NCBI GenBank assembly: GCA_029817715.1
Contig: JARUPY010000090.1
Span: 1,178,001 to 1,242,000 of the forward strand
DNA from: Melastoma dodecandrum
Lineage: Eukaryota > Streptophyta > Magnoliopsida > Myrtales > Melastomataceae
Length of the DNA stretch: 64,000 bases
Direction: 5' to 3'
Shown: in pieces, positions 49,389-57,726 of the stretch
Position numbering within the stretch: the stretch's first letter is position 1
Layout: every line of letters begins with the position of its first letter
The notes under the pieces: model-generated
What the model was told of the DNA's origin: nothing
Databases searched by the model: none
Seen by the model: the letters and a program-made list of their open reading frames with translations, nothing else
Program-made: the position numbers and the translations under genes

Positions 49389-50075
49389 TTGATGCTATTC
49401 CCTGAGTTCTTCGCATCCCTCTAAGCGATCAGCATGGCTTCGTCAGCCAGCGGCAGGCGGTTACCCGGTACCTGCGTTCATCGCCCTTTCCCGGCGTGAT
49501 CCACCTACTGGTGAAGGTTTGGGATGCGATCCCTCGTGTCGCAAATAGCGTTTTCCACGAAGGTGATCTTGCCCCTCGGGTGATCGTTGAGCCTAACGGT
49601 TGCAGCCTTTTGGCCGCGTCTGCCCTGCCGGCAAGAGTTGCAGTCATCAGCGTCGATGAAAGTGGAGACCGGTAGGGCAGGGACAGGGGCCAATCGTCAG
49701 GCGCACCTGTCCTCATTATGGGCGCCATGCAGATGGGAATGGAACCCATCCTAACCGAGCGGCGTCAGGCGAGCTTGGCTCGCATCGTCTCGGGTGGCCG
49801 TTCTCCTCGCTTCCCGGTCGGTCGGCGTATCTCTCGCCTCATGTCCCAGTACCAACGATTGTGTGGCGGGCATCACCACTTCTAGCCCTGAACGGATATG
49901 TCTTGTATTACATTATTATTTATCCAAGAAATGTGGCAATAATTTTGTGATAATAGCGAATAGAGAGCTTAAATTCATGTCGAGTGTGATAGACAGCTTC
50001 GAAGATGGGCATGAGATCACGGCAATCTTGAGCTTGTCTTAAGAGACAGGCCGACGCTTCAAGCGCCGCAACGAG

Positions 50076-50098
50076 AAGGGGCGCCAGTGGCGCCCCTT
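50076..50098. terminator. Terminator downstream of the integrase gene
   Basis: AAGGGGCGCC-AGT-GGCGCCCCTT is a perfect 10-bp stem with a 3-base loop, 26 bp beyond the integrase stop. It is symmetrical and probably works for the leftward integrase transcript. Confidence 0.7.
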
Positions 50099-50124
50099 TG
50101 TTCGCCCTTCATCGTGAAGTTTGA

Positions 50125-51684
50125 TCAGCCCGCCTTCCTCGCTGCTGCCTTTTCGAGGAAGACCGCAGTCGGGATCGACCCGGGTGCACCGAGGCCGATC
50201 TGTGTCATCAGCTCGGCTATTCTCGCAGCCGGATGGCCCTTGAAGTAGCGCTGCGAGGCCGTGACCTTGCTGCCCTTCTTACCCTTGCCGGTGCCGTTGT
50301 CGTCGTGACCGAGGATCGCGTCGCGCTCGCTATCCTGACAGCCGTTCAGGCGCGTGCTGGCGCGATGCCGCAGCGAGTGCAGCACCTTGTTGGGATCAGT
50401 GATACCGAGATCGCGAATGTACCTCAGCCCCTGCTTCCCGAGATTTTTCGGGGTCACGTCATCAGTGAATAGCGGCCCCTCGATCTTCGTGGGAAGATCG
50501 GGACCGAGGAAGTCGATCAGCTCTTGCGTAAGGATTACCATCCGATCCGAGCTGGGCGTCTTGGTGCCAACGTTCACGCACCGATAGCCGTCAAACTTCC
50601 GTTCACCGGTGATGTCCCAAACCTCTCCGCGTCGCATGCCAGTAGCGGCCAAGATCGCGACCAGCACGCGAACATCGCGAGGCCATGACGGCATCGCTTC
50701 ATAAATGCGCGCCATGTCGTCGTCGTCCATGATATCGCGAGCGTCTTCGTCGTCGCGGGTTGGGATCGACCGAGTGAAGGCGTTCTCTCTGATCGTGGGA
50801 AACTCATCGTCATCTTCAAGGGCGACGTTCACGGCAGCGCGTAGGTGTCCGATCATCTTCTTCACTGTCGCGCTCTTGCGCGGGATGAGGATCGGTGCGC
50901 CGGACGCGTCCATTTTCGTGTGTGCTGCGGCTGACTTGCCCTCGTAGAGTGCAAAAGCGAGCCTCTTCACGTCGGATGAGCGGGCCGTCGAGAACGTCTT
51001 GCCGGTGAGCTCCCTGAAAAGATCGTAAGTGCGCTCAGCTTCGCGCACGATCTCCGGTCGAACGTTCTTCTCCTTCACCCATGCTTCGATAACGAGTGAG
51101 TCCACTGACTTCCCCTTGGGCTGTTTAGGAACGGTAAGGTCGAGAGTCTTTTCGCCGATACGCGCTGCCGGCGAGCGGTGTTGCATGATGAGTTTGAGAT
51201 CGTCCCTGTCCTCGATCGGGAAGGACGTCGCGAAATTCTTCCAGTACGAGTTCAGCTCGGGCTTCCCGATGAGCTTGTCGTCGCGATCGTAGGTGCGGAT
51301 TTCCGTCTCGGTCGCGATCGACCAAGAACCATCTTCGTGACGGACAATGCTGCCGGGCTCTTGCTTCCACCGAGGAGCGCGCTTGATCGTGCCTTTCACG
51401 GTTGCGCGGTATTGCCAGATCAGCTTCTTGAGCGCCGCGACCCGTTTAAGGGCTTCGGCTTGGGCCTCAGCCTCATCCTCGGTGTGCAGGCTTTCCTCGA
51501 TCCGGCGAGCCAGCGGCTTCCAGCCCTCAGCTCGCATCGCCGCCTCTGTCTCAGGCGGGTCGCGCATATAGTCGTCGGGATAGCGGAACTTAAAGTACCA
51601 GATGCGCCCGCGCCGAAACATGTAGTCGCGCTTTCCGCGTGACGGTCCTTTGATGCGCTTGATAGCGGGAGAGGCCGCCATCAT
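50125..51684 (-). CDS. int: Tyrosine-type site-specific integrase
   Basis: The 519-residue protein has an N-terminal arm-binding part ('RGRIWYFKFRYPDDYMRD'), a core-binding region and the catalytic domain with Arg in 'ATGMRRGEVWDITGERKF', H-x-x-R in 'VLHSLRHRASTRLNG', 'ILGHDD' and the nucleophile Tyr in 'SQRYFKGHPAA' near residue 487. It catalyses integration and excision at the tRNA-Glu 3' end. It lies at the end of the element opposite the tRNA gene, transcribed inward. The ATG may be 51684 or the next codon. Codon use is close to the host. Confidence 0.94.
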   Translation of the reverse strand: MMAASPAIKRIKGPSRGKRDYMFRRGRIWYFKFRYPDDYMRDPPETEAAMRAEGWKPLARRIEESLHTEDEAEAQAEALKRVAALKKLIWQYRATVKGTIKRAPRWKQEPGSIVRHEDGSWSIATETEIRTYDRDDKLIGKPELNSYWKNFATSFPIEDRDDLKLIMQHRSPAARIGEKTLDLTVPKQPKGKSVDSLVIEAWVKEKNVRPEIVREAERTYDLFRELTGKTFSTARSSDVKRLAFALYEGKSAAAHTKMDASGAPILIPRKSATVKKMIGHLRAAVNVALEDDDEFPTIRENAFTRSIPTRDDEDARDIMDDDDMARIYEAMPSWPRDVRVLVAILAATGMRRGEVWDITGERKFDGYRCVNVGTKTPSSDRMVILTQELIDFLGPDLPTKIEGPLFTDDVTPKNLGKQGLRYIRDLGITDPNKVLHSLRHRASTRLNGCQDSERDAILGHDDNGTGKGKKGSKVTASQRYFKGHPAARIAELMTQIGLGAPGSIPTAVFLEKAAARKAG

Positions 51685-51767
51685 CGCGCCCTCGGCTTGG
51701 CCATCGCCGGTCTGCTACAAATTGCCCCATTGCCCATCTTGCAACCCGCCGGCGGCGCTCCCTTGTT

Positions 51768-51875
51768 TGGCGACACGTAAGGAGGCGGCTACTGAAAGGC
51801 CAAAGTCAAGGAGAAAGTGCCTCCCTTCTTTGGCGACAGACTTTGGCGACAGGCACTGGCGACACTCTGGCGACA
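51768..51875 (+). repeat. Right-end arm-type sites: five TGGCGACA repeats
   Basis: TGGCGACA occurs at 51768, 51831, 51844, 51857 and 51868. The last four have 13-, 13- and 11-bp spacing, most preceded by T or C. They lie between the integrase start and attR, in the same orientation as the pair at the left end, and are probable integrase or excisionase binding sites. Confidence 0.78.
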
Positions 51876-51940
51876 TTCAAAAATTCGGTAAATTGAGCAA
51901 AAACAACATCTTGAAACATACCGATCGCTCGAATTCTCCC

Positions 51941-51957
51941 TCCCCTAGGGAGCGCCA
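51941..51957 (+). repeat. attR: 17-bp copy of the tRNA-Glu 3' end
   Basis: TCCCCTAGGGAGCGCCA is identical to 38214-38230. It marks the right boundary of the island; host sequence resumes at 51958. Confidence 0.92.
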
Positions 51958-52255
51958 TTTTATCGGACTCGTTGCTACACTCGGCCTTACAGCTCGTTTG
52001 CATAAAGATGTAGCGCGTCGAGCCGCAGTTCGAGCTTTTGGTGACGGCCATCGTGCTGCCGATGAAGCACTCGGCGGCACCGGAACAGATTTGCTGATGC
52101 GTGAGTTTCGCTGACGGCGGTCAGTATCGCCGACGTACCCCAGAAAACATTCAACGCCGTCGCGCGCCGCAGCCGCGTTACAAGTGCTGCGCACCTCATC
52201 TTCAACCGGAATTTCGACCGCGACGCGACTTTCGCCGTCGAGTGAAAGGCCGCCG
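51958..52255. other. About 300 bp of host sequence after attR without a clear gene
   Basis: No frame with a credible start and composition is seen. It contains the leader of the transglutaminase-like gene. Confidence 0.5.
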
Positions 52256-53116
52256 TTGCTCATTCGTTATGGCTACGACATCACGGTGCGCTGCGCGCAG
52301 CCGACGCCGATGATCACGATGCTGACGTTTCGCGACGAGCGGGCGGATGATGCGCGTGGCCCCTCATCCTGCGAGACAAGCCCGGCGATCCCGACCACCG
52401 TTTATCGCGACCTCTTCGGCAACGCGTGCACCCGGTTCGTCGCGCCCGTCGGCGCGCTTCAGCTCTGGGGCGACGGGACGATCGAGGACGCGGGCCTGCA
52501 CGATCCGGTCGTCGCGGATGCGCAAGAGGTGGCGATCGCGGCGCTGCCGGACGAGGTGCTCGTCTACCTGCTCCCCAGCCGCTACTGCGAGACCGACAAG
52601 CTGAGCCAGGTCGCGTGGGACCTCTTCCAGGGCATCCCATCCGGATGGGCGCGGGCGCAAAGAATTTGCGATTTTGTCCACGCGCACATCACGTTCAACT
52701 ACCAGGACCCATCGTCGACGCGGTCGGCGTTCGATGTCTACGGCACGCGCATCGGTGTCTGCCGTGACTTCGCTCACCTCGCGATCGCGCTGTGTCGGGC
52801 TATGAATATGCCGGCTCGCTATGTGAACGGCTATCTCGGCGACATCGGCGTACCGATCCTCGACCCCATGGATTACTCCGCCTGGATCGAGGTCTATTTG
52901 GGCGGCGCGTGGCGGACCTTCGATCCGCGCAACAACATCCCGCGCATCGGGCGCATCGTCGTCGCCTACGGCCGGGATGCCGCTGACGTGCCGCTGATCC
53001 ACAGCTTCGGACCGCACGATCTGCCGGCGTTTCGGGTCTGGACCTACCAACTGGACGAGGGGCAGGGGTACGCGCCGCTGCCGGACCGCGGCACGCCGGC
53101 GGCCTCGTCGCCTTGA
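52256..53116 (+). CDS. Transglutaminase-like domain protein
   Basis: The 286-residue protein starts with the family's N-terminal strand region ('LLIRYGYDITVRCAQPTPMITMLTFR') and carries the catalytic Cys in 'YGTRIGVCRDFAHLAIALCRAMNMPARYVNGYLG', the His in 'MDYSAWIEVYLGGAWRTFDPRNN' region together with Asp in 'FDPRNN'. Such cysteine-protease-fold proteins hydrolyse or cross-link amides; the substrate is unknown. TTG 52256 is chosen because it sits at the conserved N-terminus with AAAGG upstream, and no ATG fits. The aligned third catalytic residue is less clear than usual. Confidence 0.85.
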   Translation: MLIRYGYDITVRCAQPTPMITMLTFRDERADDARGPSSCETSPAIPTTVYRDLFGNACTRFVAPVGALQLWGDGTIEDAGLHDPVVADAQEVAIAALPDEVLVYLLPSRYCETDKLSQVAWDLFQGIPSGWARAQRICDFVHAHITFNYQDPSSTRSAFDVYGTRIGVCRDFAHLAIALCRAMNMPARYVNGYLGDIGVPILDPMDYSAWIEVYLGGAWRTFDPRNNIPRIGRIVVAYGRDAADVPLIHSFGPHDLPAFRVWTYQLDEGQGYAPLPDRGTPAASSP

Positions 53117-53204
53117 TGTCGGCCCGCGGCGCACCGCTATTTTCCGACTGCTTCTCCAGCCGAGTTGTGGGCGCGCCGGAGAGGGGCTAGGCTTTGCGCA
53201 GAGT

Positions 53205-54011
53205 TTGGGTCCGGGCGTGTCCTCTCGCAGCCGCAACAATGTCCAGGTTCGAGGAGCAGGGACAAACCGACGGGCGATGATTTTCGCTCACGGGTACGGC
53301 TGCGACCAGAACATGTGGCGGCTCGTGGCGCCGGCGTTCGAGGACGAGTTTCAGACTGTCCTGTTCGACCACGTCGGGGCGGGCGGCTCGGACCTCACCG
53401 CCTACGATCCCGCGAAGTACGCCGATCTGCAGGGGTACGCGGACGACATCGTCGACATCGTCCGCGAGCTCGAGCTGCACGACGCGGTCTTCGTGGGTCA
53501 TTCGGTAAGCGCGATCATCGGCGTTCTCGCCTCGATCCACGACACGAGCCTCTTCCGGCAGCTGGTGCTCGTCGGCCCGTCGCCGCGCTACATCGACGAC
53601 GGGGACTACGTCGGCGGCTTTTCCTGCGACCAGATCGACGAGTTGCTCGACTTTCTCGACAGCAACCACATGGGATGGTCCTCGACCATGGCGCCCCTGA
53701 TCATGGGCAACCCGGAGCGGCCGGAGCTCGGCGAGGAGCTTGCGACGAGCTTCTGTCGCATGGATCCGGACATCGCCAAGAATTTTGCGCAGGTCACCTT
53801 CAGGTCGGACAATCGCGCCGATCTCGGTCGCGTCAGCGTCCCGACGCTGATCCTGCAGTGCACGAACGACATCATCGCGCCCGTCCAGGTCGGCCGCTAC
53901 GTGCACGCCGAGATCAAGGGCAGCACCCTCGTCCAGCTCGCGGCCACAGGACATTGTCCGAACCTCAGCGCGCCCGCCGAGGTCATCGCCGCGATCCGCG
54001 ACTTTGTCTGA
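53205..54011 (+). CDS. RsbQ-like alpha/beta hydrolase
   Basis: The 268-residue protein reads 'RNNVQVRGAGTNRRAMIFAHGYGCDQNMWRLVAPAFEDEFQTVLFDHVGAGGSDLTAYDPAKYADLQGYADDIVDIVRELELHDAVFVGHSVSAIIGVLASI', closely like Bacillus RsbQ and the plant karrikin/strigolactone receptor fold. The triad is visible: Ser in 'GHSVSA', Asp in 'QCTNDIIAP', His in 'ATGHCPNLSAP'. RsbQ works with a PAS-domain partner in stress signalling, and a PAS kinase gene overlaps it here by eight bases. The start may be TTG 53205 or GTG 53217. Confidence 0.9.
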   Translation: MGPGVSSRSRNNVQVRGAGTNRRAMIFAHGYGCDQNMWRLVAPAFEDEFQTVLFDHVGAGGSDLTAYDPAKYADLQGYADDIVDIVRELELHDAVFVGHSVSAIIGVLASIHDTSLFRQLVLVGPSPRYIDDGDYVGGFSCDQIDELLDFLDSNHMGWSSTMAPLIMGNPERPELGEELATSFCRMDPDIAKNFAQVTFRSDNRADLGRVSVPTLILQCTNDIIAPVQVGRYVHAEIKGSTLVQLAATGHCPNLSAPAEVIAAIRDFV

Positions 54012-55152
54012 GCGCGAAACGCCGCTCGAGAACCTGGCCGACCTCTACGAGCACGCGCCGTGCGCCTATCTGTCGATGCTGCCGGACGGATGCATCTTCA
54101 AGGCGAACGCCACGCTCGCCGAATGGACCGGCCAGCCCGTCGATCGCCTCCTAGGCCTGCGGTTCCACGATCTGCTGACGACCGGCACCAGCATCCTCTA
54201 CGAGACGAGCTTTGCGCCGCTCCTTGTCATGGTCGGCGCGTTCGACGAAGTCTCGCTCGATCTCAGGACCAGCGGCGGCGGATCGTTGGCGGTGTCGGCC
54301 TCAGGGAGGGTCGTCCATGACGAGCTTGGACGCCCGGCGTTTTCGCGGATCGCCTTGTTCAAGGCGATGAAGCGCAGGCTGTATGAACGCCAACTTGTCG
54401 CTGCCAAGGAGCAGAGCCAGACGCTGGAGCGGGTCACCCGCGACCTGTTGCAGGTGGAGCGCCAGACGGCCGAGCTGCGCGAGCAGTTCATCGCGGTGCT
54501 CGGGCACGATCTGCGCAACCCGCTGGCCTCGATCTCCGGCGCCGCACGGATGCTCGGAAAGAGCCAGCCGCAGGACAAACGGAAGATGCTGCTCGACATG
54601 ATCCAGAGCAGCGTCCAGCGCATGGCGGGGCTCATCGACAACGTGCTCGATTTCGCGCGCGGTCGCCTCGGCAGCGGCATCCCGCTGTCCCTCGACGACG
54701 AGGTCGAGCTGACGCCGGTGCTCGATCACGTCGTTGCCGAGCTCCGTGTGGGCGTGCCAGGCCGTGTCATCGAGTCCACGTTCGAGCTGCCGGTGCCGAT
54801 CAGGTGCGACGCGTCGCGCATTTCGCAACTCGTCTCCAATCTTCTCGGCAATGCCCTGACTCACGGGTCGGCGGAGGAGCCCGTGCGCATCCATGCCGAC
54901 ACGGAGAGCGGCGAGCTCGTCATCTGGGTCGCCAACGGCGGCGCCCCGATCCCGTCCCAGCCGATGGACCGGCTGTTCCAGCCGTTCTTTCGCGGCGAGG
55001 TGCAATCGAGCCAGCAGGGTCTCGGGCTCGGCCTTCACATCTCGTCCGAGATCGCCAAGGCCCACGGCGGGACGATCGCGGTGACGTCCTCGCCCGTACA
55101 GACGCGGTTTACGTTCCGCATGCCCCTGGCCGGCACGCTCGCGCCGGTTTGA
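54004..55152 (+). CDS. PAS-domain sensor histidine kinase coupled to the RsbQ-like hydrolase
   Basis: The 382-residue soluble kinase has an N-terminal PAS domain at about residues 8-120 ('LADLYEHAPCAYLSMLPDGCIFKANATLAEWTGQPVDRLLGLRFHDLLT'), a coiled linker, HisKA with 'FIAVLGHDLRNPLASISGAARMLG' near residue 165, and HATPase ('LVSNLLGNALTHGSAEEPVRIHA', 'GLGLGLHISSEIAKAHGG'). The start is TTG 54004, overlapping the hydrolase stop. The hydrolase may make or hydrolyse a ligand sensed by the PAS domain, as proposed for RsbQ-RsbP. No response regulator gene is adjacent. Confidence 0.9.
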   Translation: MSERETPLENLADLYEHAPCAYLSMLPDGCIFKANATLAEWTGQPVDRLLGLRFHDLLTTGTSILYETSFAPLLVMVGAFDEVSLDLRTSGGGSLAVSASGRVVHDELGRPAFSRIALFKAMKRRLYERQLVAAKEQSQTLERVTRDLLQVERQTAELREQFIAVLGHDLRNPLASISGAARMLGKSQPQDKRKMLLDMIQSSVQRMAGLIDNVLDFARGRLGSGIPLSLDDEVELTPVLDHVVAELRVGVPGRVIESTFELPVPIRCDASRISQLVSNLLGNALTHGSAEEPVRIHADTESGELVIWVANGGAPIPSQPMDRLFQPFFRGEVQSSQQGLGLGLHISSEIAKAHGGTIAVTSSPVQTRFTFRMPLAGTLAPV

Positions 55153-55170
55153 GAACCAACCGAACGGCAG

Positions 55171-55383
55171 CTAGTCGCGAAGGCCTGCTTCGGTAGCTGG
55201 GGACGACGACGGCTCGCTCAACGCGTGCTGTTGTCGCGCCAACACGGCCACCTCCGCCAAGGTCAGCGTGATCCCGAGCTTCGCCGAAATAGCGTCGGCT
55301 GCGTTCATGAGCCTCAGCTCGTGCTTGATCTCGGCGGTGGACGGAAGCGCGATGCGCTTGCCGAACCGCATCTGGCGGCTCAC
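55171..55383 (-). CDS. Small hypothetical protein (70 aa)
   Basis: The helical product 'MSRQMRFGKRIALPSTAEIKHELRLMNAADAISAKLGITLTLAEVAVLARQQHA...' overlaps the DUF6894 stop by four bases and is probably cotranscribed with that gene. It may be a small DNA-binding or regulatory protein, but no domain is certain. Confidence 0.55.
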   Translation of the reverse strand: MSRQMRFGKRIALPSTAEIKHELRLMNAADAISAKLGITLTLAEVAVLARQQHALSEPSSSPATEAGLRD

Positions 55384-55622
55384 GATTGCGCCCGCAGGGC
55401 GGTCGCGGAGAGGTCGCGCAGCATGCCGAACTCAAGGCATCCGACGAGGATGCCCTTGTTGTTCAAGACCTCGATCGTCCACGTCTTCTGCTTGGACTCT
55501 TTGATGAGCTTCGTTGCGATGTCCATCATGTGCAGATGCGCGCCTTGATCGTCTTGCAGCACGAAGCCCTCGTCGTCGTAGGCGTCGGACGAGGCAAATA
55601 CGTTGAAGAAGTAGCGCGTCAT
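55380..55622 (-). CDS. DUF6894 family protein
   Basis: The 80-residue product starts 'MTRYFFNVFASSDAYDDEGFVLQDDQGAHLHMMDIATKLIKESKQKTWTIEVLNNKG', the DUF6894 signature ('RYFF', 'D..G..L.D...A'). The family is very common in Hyphomicrobiales, often as many copies per genome, with unknown function. It heads a two-gene unit with the following 70-residue protein. Confidence 0.8.
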   Translation of the reverse strand: MTRYFFNVFASSDAYDDEGFVLQDDQGAHLHMMDIATKLIKESKQKTWTIEVLNNKGILVGCLEFGMLRDLSATALRAQS

Positions 55623-55842
55623 GAGCGGCGTCCCCTGCGTTGGAGCGGGAGCGCACGATGTCTCTCAGGCGTCGGCGCTCTGATGGTACCGACGATGGCT
55701 CGAGCCTATCCGTCGCCGCGCGGATTTACAAGCTAAACGACTGCCCGAGGCCGAAGAAAGGCATGAGAAATACATATTGGCACACAGGTATTGTAAATCA
55801 ACGCCGGCGGACCATGTATTGATCTCGCTTGAGGAAATTTGC

Positions 55843-56052
55843 ATGGATATCATTTCTGGAGACGTCGGCAGTCCTCTCGTGAAAAGCAAGTTCGAAATAC
55901 GATTCCGGGGCTACTGCGAGTCTTGCGGAACGATGGATTTGCACGGAAGCCGGTGTGCGGCCTGCGGCTTCAATTTCGAGATGACCTCCGAGCCATCAAG
56001 CCGCTGGGCGCACGGCAACAAGCCGTTTTCGGACCCGCAAGTGAAGACCTGA
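55843..56052 (+). CDS. Zinc-ribbon protein (69 aa)
   Basis: The product has two CxxC pairs in 'GYCESCGTMDLHGSRCAACGFNFEM', a classical zinc ribbon. The start is ATG 55843, with GAGGAAA upstream; the longer frame from 55777 uses TTG without a ribosome binding site. The flanks are short and polar, so it is probably a small zinc-binding adaptor or nucleic-acid-binding protein. Confidence 0.7.
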   Translation: MDIISGDVGSPLVKSKFEIRFRGYCESCGTMDLHGSRCAACGFNFEMTSEPSSRWAHGNKPFSDPQVKT

Positions 56053-56106
56053 CGTGCGAAGCTGATCGGCCGGGCGAGCTGCGTCATGCGCGTAGGACGA
56101 CAAAGC

Positions 56107-56525
56107 TTAGACCGTTTGGTAGCCAAGCATCTTGATGCGAAGCCGCAGGCTTTCGTTAGCGTCGACAAGCTTCATTGTGCCGGACCCGCCGCGTCCCTCC
56201 TCGGTCCAGGGAAACGGATAGAAGGAATGGACCTTGTCGATGGCTCGGTTTGCGACATGGCATCGTTCACATCCCAAAAGGATCGCGCGGCGGAGGAGCC
56301 GAACAGGCGCAGGCGCGCATGATCGACGAGGAGGCCGCCGGTCTCGTGGACGACCGCGCCGAGCAGCGATCGGGTCGTGACCTGGAGGCGTTTCAGGGCC
56401 GGGCTGCGCAGCGTCGCCTCGACAGGAAGGATGACGTTCTCGTTGGCGTCGGGGCGTTGCGCCAGCGCGCGCAACACGTCGATGCCCGGATCGTCGACAT
56501 CGACGAGGTCGTCGAGAGTCCGCAT
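56107..56525 (-). pseudogene. DUF2625 gene with internal deletion and frameshift
   Basis: The first part (56525 to about 56250) encodes the DUF2625 N-terminus, 'MRTLDDLVDVDDPGIDVLRALAQRP... VTTRSLLGAVVHETGGLLVDHARLRLFGSSAA'. The open frame then turns into non-family sequence. In another frame, from about 56245 to the TAA at 56107, the expected C-terminus is present ('AIDKVHSFYPFPWTEEG... ESLRLRIKML'). Family members are about 220 residues, so roughly 90-100 central codons are missing and the two ends are out of frame. It is a decayed gene. Confidence 0.7.
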
Positions 56526-56586
56526 GTAATCTCCTCGATATTCGCGAAGCAGAAAAACCTCACCTCGAGCAAGTCAGGAGCACCCC

Positions 56587-56772
56587 ATGTCGATGCTTAG
56601 CCCTCCGAGGCCCACTCTCAACCCCGGCGCTCAGCGCCTGCATGCGCTGGTCCGCGCGCTGTCGGCAGGCCGCGTCAAAGACACCGTACGCGCCCTCGTC
56701 ACGGGGCGTGCCGTTCCTAAGAAGAAGGTGACCGGGCGTCCTGGGCTCCACGAAATTCTCGGCAATCTGTAG
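56587..56772 (+). CDS. Small basic hypothetical protein (61 aa)
   Basis: The Arg/Lys-rich product (MSMLSPPRPTLNPGAQRL..., then 'KKKVTGRPGLHEILGNL') is preceded by a good AGGAG eight bases before ATG 56587. It is followed after four bases by the next gene on the same strand, so both are probably one operon. No domain is recognised. Confidence 0.55.
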   Translation: MSMLSPPRPTLNPGAQRLHALVRALSAGRVKDTVRALVTGRAVPKKKVTGRPGLHEILGNL

Positions 56773-56776
56773 CCGC

Positions 56777-57037
56777 ATGACCCTGTCGCATGACGATCAC
56801 GGCGACGCGCTGACCCTCAACGACCCCTGCAGGGCGTCGGCGGAACGCGGAAGACGCGCGCTGTTCGCCAATCGCGGGTTCAGCGATCGCCTGATCGAAG
56901 CACTCCTCGCGCACGGCCTCGATGCGCCGGAGCGCCTGCTGTTCATGTCAGGGCCTGCGTTGAAGTGCATCCCGGGCGTCGGGCTGAAAGGCTGGAGCGA
57001 TCTCGACGCCTATCGGCGCCGGTTTCTGGATAATTGA
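56777..57037 (+). CDS. Helix-hairpin-helix-like hypothetical protein (86 aa)
   Basis: The C-terminal half 'GFSDRLIEALLAHGLDAPERLLFMSGPALKCIPGVGLKGWSDLDAYRRRFL' resembles the helix-hairpin-helix domain of RNA polymerase alpha C-terminal domains ('L..ipGvG.k...ei..y'). It may bind nucleic acid. It is directly downstream of the 61-residue basic protein gene. Confidence 0.6.
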   Translation: MTLSHDDHGDALTLNDPCRASAERGRRALFANRGFSDRLIEALLAHGLDAPERLLFMSGPALKCIPGVGLKGWSDLDAYRRRFLDN

Positions 57038-57061
57038 GGCCGCCCCTTCCGCAGGCGGCTA

Positions 57062-57472
57062 TCAAAGGCCTGAAAATTCGCGCAGACGCCGCGTCAGCTT
57101 GGGCTCGATCCTCCGAAAGGTCTGCCAGTCGTCTTTCATGCGATAGAGACAATCGAGCTCTCGGCCGAAGATCGCATCGAGATCTCTGTAATACATGAGA
57201 TCATCGGCGCCGTAGTAGTAGGCGGCAAACCGATTGCCGAGCGGGTTGAGCTCCTCGTCGGTCAGCATGCCGTCGCAGTGGCGCAACAGAAGCTGGCCCG
57301 GCGTGTCGGCCTCTCGCATGACCTCGTCGCGATGGGGCTCGGATGAAGCCGACCCCAGATCGTGTCGCAAGGCCCAGGCGAGGAACATGCCGATATGGGT
57401 CGCCGCCGCGTCCGGGCACAGATCCTCCGGATAATCACCCTCCGATTGCCACGACGCGTCGTCGTATTTCAT
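57062..57472 (-). CDS. DUF7832-like protein
   Basis: The 136-residue acidic protein begins 'MKYDDASWQSEGDYPEDLCPDAAATHIGMFLAWALRHDLGSA', which matches a widespread uncharacterised family, and ends with 'DLDCLYRMKDDWQTFRRIEPKLTRRL'-like sequence. ATG 57472 is chosen because the family starts at MKYDD. Members often occur near immunity or polymorphic-toxin genes, but no such neighbour is seen here. Confidence 0.8.
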   Translation of the reverse strand: MKYDDASWQSEGDYPEDLCPDAAATHIGMFLAWALRHDLGSASSEPHRDEVMREADTPGQLLLRHCDGMLTDEELNPLGNRFAAYYYGADDLMYYRDLDAIFGRELDCLYRMKDDWQTFRRIEPKLTRRLREFSGL

Positions 57473-57726
57473 CTTCGGGGCTCCTGATGAAATGCGGAGA
57501 GCCGGTTCTTGTGCAATCGGCACGTTCACATTGGTCGGCTCGTCTCAATATTCCTTACACGTAAGGCACTATCCGGTGTCGACCAGCCCGGCACCCAGGC
57601 GGCGACCAGGACTAAGAGCCTGCCTAATCAAAACCGACGAACTTATCTTGAGCCGTCGGATCGAAACATGGCTGACGGCAAGGTCAACGCCCAGATCAGC
57701 TCAGGCCGGCTAGGATGGCTTTGGGC
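57473..57726. other. 254-bp gap, no supported gene
   Basis: Plus-strand frames crossing this region are low-complexity or antisense to the cysteine-rich gene. A short frame from ATG 57668 has no ribosome binding site. Confidence 0.45.

Larger units (their letters stand above)
49142..50124. other. Gene-poor 1-kb region between arsR and the integrase
   Basis: No complete gene is supported. It holds a long inverted repeat (49338-49388), a plus-strand frame from about 49395 to 49675 without an ATG that has host-like codon use and may be the remnant of a lost gene, and a terminator (50076-50098). A 21-codon frame near 49977 is too short to judge. Confidence 0.5.
38231..51957. mobile_element. 13.7-kb genomic island integrated at tRNA-Glu
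   Basis: The island is bounded by the 17-bp repeat, carries a tyrosine integrase at its right end and inverted sets of TGGCGACA repeats inside both ends. Much of its cargo (38.6-46.3 kb) is more AT-rich than the host genes, so it was probably acquired. Cargo: hypothetical + XRE-ImmA/IrrE genes, a tandem repeat array, a nuclease-methyltransferase, a secreted hypothetical, a serine resolvase, a small three-gene operon and arsRC-acr3-arsH. No conjugation genes are seen, so it is a non-self-transmissible or mobilisable island. Confidence 0.92.

Noticed and set aside
49429..49749. A 106-residue minus-strand protein
   Set aside because: No ribosome binding site or known motif; the plus-strand frame over the same region looks more like a remnant, though it lacks a start.
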